Origin: a virus
Length of the DNA: 24,168 nt
Strand: one strand, 5' to 3'
IMG/VR virus record: IMGVR_UViG_3300009158_000196
Span: 1 to 24,168 of that record
Below the pieces are notes generated by a model. That model saw nothing but the letters and a program-made list of their open reading frames with translations, searched no databases and had not been told where the DNA came from. A program made the position numbers and the translations under genes. Position 1 is the first letter of the stretch; every line of letters begins with the position of its first letter. This document shows positions 21,624-24,168 of this stretch, one piece after another.

Positions 21624-22478
21624 CTAACTCCCTTCAAAATATATTTCAGCGTAGCGAGCACGCCACTCCGCCGGTGTTTTATAACGCTTGTTTGCACCTA
21701 CGAAGTTACGAGCATCCGCATCGCAAGCTGCCCGCGCATCGGCCGGAAGCGCACTCCAGCCCTTGCTTGTTCCGGAGCGGGGAGCTTCATCACTTCCATT
21801 ACGAGCTCCCTCAACCTTACTCCGAGGAGTCTCTGCGCTCGGATAAGAATCTTCCATCTCGGTCTTCACCTTATCGAAGAAGCGCCGCCCCGTAGATGAT
21901 TCACCCCCTTCCCGAAGTTCCTGCGCAATGGCAAGAGCCAAGGCAGTCTTACGCTTATCCTTTCCGAACCACGGATTCTCTTCGTTCCAATCGGCCAGTT
22001 CTGGCGGAGCGACGAAGGGCGCGGGTTCGGGCGCAACTTTCTTTACTGGAGGCGCTTCTGCTTCTGCAGCGTTGAGTTGAGTGAGTTGATCAGTAAGTTC
22101 TGCCACACCTTCATGATCGCCGGCTTCTGAAGCAGCAGCCAACTGTGCCTTCACTTGACGCCGAGCATTCTCCACCGCCTTTTGAGTAGCGACAGTGTGG
22201 CGTTCCTCAATTTCCTCAATTGCCTTCGTAGCCGCCGAAAGGGCAGCTTCCGTTTTCGTCTGATTGGCCTTGAGACTTTCGACCTCAGCCTGCAGTCGCT
22301 TGTTCTGTTCCTTGACTATCGGCAGTACTGTCTCACCGCGCTCCACATAGGCATCTGCGTCAATGAAACGCTCAGGGTCGCCCTTGAAGCGGGAGGGGGG
22401 AATCCAACCAAGCTTCTCCGCCCTTGCTTGAATTTCCGGAGTGGCGACTGATTCGACCGGAGGAGCTTCATCAGACAT
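21624..22478 (-). CDS. Probable head scaffolding protein (284 aa)
   Basis: I place the start at the ATG at 22478, not the upstream in-frame codon at 22547. The later start has a GAGGGGG site 6 bases ahead and makes a short overlap with the co-chaperonin stop. The 284-residue product is highly charged. It begins with the phage scaffold-like GWIPPSRFKGDPERFIDADA, then YVERGETVLPIVKEQNKRLQ, and has a long coiled coil (about 50-140). A flexible Pro/Ala/Glu linker follows, then a basic C-terminal end (NKRYKTPAEWRARYAEIYF) that suits capsid binding. Scaffolds direct capsid assembly and are then lost. The order co-chaperonin, scaffold, two small genes, capsid supports it. Confidence 0.75.
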   Translation of the reverse strand: MSDEAPPVESVATPEIQARAEKLGWIPPSRFKGDPERFIDADAYVERGETVLPIVKEQNKRLQAEVESLKANQTKTEAALSAATKAIEEIEERHTVATQKAVENARRQVKAQLAAASEAGDHEGVAELTDQLTQLNAAEAEAPPVKKVAPEPAPFVAPPELADWNEENPWFGKDKRKTALALAIAQELREGGESSTGRRFFDKVKTEMEDSYPSAETPRSKVEGARNGSDEAPRSGTSKGWSALPADARAACDADARNFVGANKRYKTPAEWRARYAEIYFEGS

Positions 22479-22797
22479 GATCTTCCCCCTCGTGAGTAAT
22501 CGCACAGAAGATGTCGCGGTCATTGACCAGACGATACATCTCTCCATCTCTTGGCCCCTTGGCCATGAAGCCGGCGAACTTCGTTACGAGTACCTTGTCT
22601 CCAACAGTTGCCCGAGGCGCCGGCTCATCATGCCAAGCAGCCGGCCCTACGGCAATTACCGTAGCCCGATTGTCGACCATAGCCAGCCTTCCTTGAACAT
22701 TATCAGGTATCACGATTTGTGCGCCTTTTCTTTCCGGTTCATATGTTTTAATAAGGACTGCTACGCCCCTAGGTTCCAACCCGCTCAAATTCTCCAT
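22471..22797 (-). CDS. Phage GroES-like co-chaperonin
   Basis: A 108-residue Cpn10-type protein (109 if the first of two adjacent ATG codons is used). Starting at 22797 puts the GGAG site 7 bases ahead, which is why I chose it. Numbered from the first ATG, it has the N-terminal strand LEPRGVAVLIKTYEP, a mobile-loop-like segment with an IVI tripeptide (29-31, in ERKGAQIVIPDN), the strand NRATVIAVGP, the barrel motif VGDKVLVTKFAG and the closing YRLVNDRDIFCAI. GroES-type proteins cap GroEL; phage T4 gp31 does so to fold its capsid protein. Encoded beside the scaffold, this one likely helps fold the capsid protein on host GroEL. It overlaps the end of the previous gene by about 29 bases. Confidence 0.8.
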   Translation of the reverse strand: MENLSGLEPRGVAVLIKTYEPERKGAQIVIPDNVQGRLAMVDNRATVIAVGPAAWHDEPAPRATVGDKVLVTKFAGFMAKGPRDGEMYRLVNDRDIFCAITHEGEDHV

Positions 22798-23035
22798 CAT
22801 CTATCTCCGTTACGTAGTCTTCGTAGGTAAGTTCGGATACAAAAGCGTATCCCCTGCAAGTCCCTAGATTCCCTACATTGATCAAGGACGTTGTTCCTGC
22901 ATCGTAATCAGTGAAACTACCTGCTTCCCATTGCCGCCGAAGTGAGTCCCGTTTGGCTTCAAGAACCGCAATGATAGCTTGCGTTCCTGGATGTAATCTC
23001 CATTCGTTGAATTCTTCCTCGGTCAATGCGCGCAT
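22769..23035 (-). CDS. Small phage protein of unknown function (88 aa)
   Basis: An 88-residue acidic protein starting MRALTEEEFNEWRLHPGTQA, then VLEAKRDSLRRQWEAGSF and a C-terminal YEDYVTEIDDGEFERVGT. The pattern 'E-x-W-x-x-H-P-x-T-x-A ... L-R-x-x-W-x-x-G-x-F' recurs in small phage proteins encoded between portal and scaffold genes, with no function known to me. It starts 1 base after the repeat-protein stop (TGA T ATG) and its 3' end overlaps the co-chaperonin gene. It may be a small assembly factor; this is position-based inference. Confidence 0.55.
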   Translation of the reverse strand: MRALTEEEFNEWRLHPGTQAIIAVLEAKRDSLRRQWEAGSFTDYDAGTTSLINVGNLGTCRGYAFVSELTYEDYVTEIDDGEFERVGT

Positions 23036-23036
23036 A

Positions 23037-23888
23037 TCAGTCCAATAGTAAAGCCATCATTAAGTGTTCCTCATCTGATTCAGCTGCAGCTTCGAGAAGG
23101 ACAATCTCCGTCTGGATCGCTGCAATGTTACGTTGAATCGCTGCAAGTTTCTTTTGTTTCTTCTGTAATCCTGCTAACTTTGTTTCTTCCTGCGCCTTCT
23201 CTAACTTGAGCTCCTGCGCAAGAAGTTTCTGGAATAATTCTTCATATCGCCGTGAACGCTCTTCGGTGAAATGCGCCCACTTTTTCTTACGCTGTTCAGG
23301 ATGCCCTGTAGTTCCGCCACCAATGCCACTGCTAGGAGATACTGAAGCACTTTCTTCACTTGCTATGATTGCAGTTACATCAGCATCTTCTACCCAAGCT
23401 AGATCAGCAGTTACGGTCACACTACCGACAGTGCCGACTATTGCAGTTACATCATCCGACTCAGTCCAGGCCAGGGCAATCGCTGCACTAGCTCCTGCAG
23501 CAACTGCACTTACATCATCCGCTTCCGTCCAGGCTAAGGTTGCGAATTGCTTGACCAGAGCTGCAAGGACAACTACGTCATCTGCTTCTGTCCAGGTTAG
23601 GGTTGCTGCCTGGGCGACCACTACTGCAATTGCTGCTACATCAGCATCCTCTGTCCAAGCTAGCGCGGCTGTTACTGCGCCACCGGAGGTTACTGCTACA
23701 ATCGCTGTTACATCATCTTCTTCAGTCCAACTTGCCGTTATGAATACATCAAGTATCGGCGGTGCTGGACTCTCGTAGTCTGTACCTCTCGGCTCAACAA
23801 CAACTGGCGGTACTGCATTTTGTGGAGCATTCAGAACCAAGTCCGTGGACTTGATCTGTATCCCTAGTGGGCCTAGCAGCAGGCTCAT
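23037..23888 (-). CDS. Repeat plus coiled-coil protein, probable virion component (283 aa)
   Basis: A 283-residue protein. Residues 1-50 are a proline-rich lead (LLLGPLGIQIKSTDLVLNAP). Six copies of a short unit, consensus WTExDDVxAI, follow. The invariant W sits at residues 54, 78, 99, 120, 141 and 165, so the spacing is 24, 21, 21, 21 and 24. Each unit is an acidic strand followed by a hydrophobic stretch. After a glycine-rich hinge (SGIGGGTTGHPEQ), residues 200-270 form a strongly charged coiled coil rich in Lys, Glu and Gln. The start is 4 bases after the upstream stop. A fibrous, surface or head-linked role is possible. No enzyme motif is present. Confidence 0.6.
   Translation of the reverse strand: MSLLLGPLGIQIKSTDLVLNAPQNAVPPVVVEPRGTDYESPAPPILDVFITASWTEEDDVTAIVAVTSGGAVTAALAWTEDADVAAIAVVVAQAATLTWTEADDVVVLAALVKQFATLAWTEADDVSAVAAGASAAIALAWTESDDVTAIVGTVGSVTVTADLAWVEDADVTAIIASEESASVSPSSGIGGGTTGHPEQRKKKWAHFTEERSRRYEELFQKLLAQELKLEKAQEETKLAGLQKKQKKLAAIQRNIAAIQTEIVLLEAAAESDEEHLMMALLLD
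23367..23729 (-). repeat. Six diverged tandem repeats coding for WTExDDV units
   Basis: The central part of the 283-residue protein consists of six related units of 63 or 72 bases. On the plus strand each carries a variant of a 'cat-ca-tc-...-gtccaggct' block, such as near 23515-23540, 23575-23600 and 23640-23665. The units differ at many synonymous positions, so the array is old or selected to diverge rather than freshly duplicated. Confidence 0.7.
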
Positions 23889-23892
23889 GGCG

Positions 23893-24168
23893 TTACGGTG
23901 TTACGGGATAGTCTTTGAACTTAGCACGTAGCATCTCAATCGGTTCTGTCTCAGGGTTCACCAATGCGTAGATCAGTTCTGTCAGCACCCGCAACTCAAT
24001 CAAGACATTGGTAAGCAATTCCGTTTCAACGTCATTGACGATAGGAACCGGTGTAGTGGTCGCCACGTTGATCGGCGCACCGGCACTCGACAGAAACGAA
24101 TCGACTACCGATTGCGTCTGGACGTTGTTGGCATCACCTACCGTTGCTACGGTAAGTGCGCCAGAGGC
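23893..24168 (-). CDS. Unknown protein, C-terminal part (runs off the window)
   Basis: The last 91 codons of a gene whose start lies beyond base 24168. The readable frame ends at TAA 23895-23893. It has a serine/valine-rich stretch (NNVQTQSVVDSFLSSAGAPI), a threonine/proline linker (VATTTPVPIVNDV), a leucine-rich helix (ETELLTNVLIELRVLTELIY) and a final MLRAKFKDYPVTP. The helix resembles small trimerising coils near the ends of phage proteins, but the family is not recognised. It ends 4 bases before the repeat-protein start, so it belongs to the same operon. From its place upstream of the co-chaperonin it could be a portal-proximal or minor structural protein. Confidence 0.55.
   Translation of the reverse strand, partial: ASGALTVATVGDANNVQTQSVVDSFLSSAGAPINVATTTPVPIVNDVETELLTNVLIELRVLTELIYALVNPETEPIEMLRAKFKDYPVTP

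Noticed and set aside
22479-22547. Upstream start for the scaffold adding 23 residues
   Set aside because: The extension overlaps the co-chaperonin deeply, has an unlikely composition and lacks a ribosome site, whereas the ATG at 22478 has a strong one.
23367-23729. The regular short repeats as a CRISPR-like array
   Set aside because: The repeats are in frame, diverged at synonymous sites and encode a regular protein pattern; there are no constant repeats with unique spacers.
1-24168. tRNA genes, integrase or attachment sites
   Set aside because: No cloverleaf-like sequence with a T-loop pattern and no recombinase motif was found in the gaps, which are nearly all shorter than 60 bases.

Overview
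The window is a piece of a tailed bacteriophage (or prophage) genome. It carries the virion-structure module followed by the start of the lysis module. Every credible gene lies on the minus strand, so the module is read from base 24168 down to base 1. The genes are tightly packed, with ATGA and TAATG overlaps, gaps of a few bases and good Shine-Dalgarno sequences. The P22 gp4-like and gp10-like head-completion proteins, a block of large alanine/glycine-rich ejection-type proteins and the absence of any tape measure, tail tube or baseplate gene point to a short-tailed, podovirus-like virion. The host is probably a Gram-negative bacterium, but nothing here fixes it. Terminase and portal genes are not present and presumably lie upstream, beyond base 24168.

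Layout in transcription order. (1) 24168-22471: the end of an unknown gene, a repeat-plus-coiled-coil protein with six WTExDDV-type repeats, a small unknown protein and a GroES-like co-chaperonin. (2) 22478-19526: scaffolding protein, a small conserved phage protein, a probable head decoration protein and the HK97-fold major capsid protein. (3) 19525-17352: a 134-base intergenic leader with a good sigma70-type promoter overlapped by a 9-bp inverted repeat, then a parallel beta-helix protein and two unknown probable structural proteins. (4) 17347-14632: gp4-like adaptor, gp10-like tail hub with an extra beta-rich insertion, and a 74-residue protein. (5) 14635-5638: a radical SAM protein with a GNAT-like C-terminal region, then three probable ejection proteins, the last of 1,922 residues. 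(6) 5641-542: a zinc-ribbon protein, a glycine/threonine-rich fibre, a LamG-SPRY-SPRY adhesin and a beta-helix tailspike. (7) 407-1: a one-membrane-segment holin-like protein and the start of a probable M15/VanY-like endolysin.

Two genes stand out. The 1,922-residue protein contains a complete ECF-type sigma factor (region 2 and region 4, about residues 950-1137). It sits between two almost identical membrane-hairpin modules in a protein that by context and composition should be packaged and injected with the DNA. This suggests delivery of a transcription specificity factor at infection, in principle like the virion RNA polymerase of phage N4 but using the host polymerase. The second is the radical SAM enzyme, with CxxxCxxC, GAEP and TTNG motifs, embedded between the tail hub and the ejection proteins. 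Both functional readings are inferences from motifs and gene order.

No tRNA, rRNA, CRISPR array, insertion sequence or integrase gene was seen. No stretch longer than 300 bases lacks a gene; the two longest gaps (408-541 and 19392-19525) are described below.
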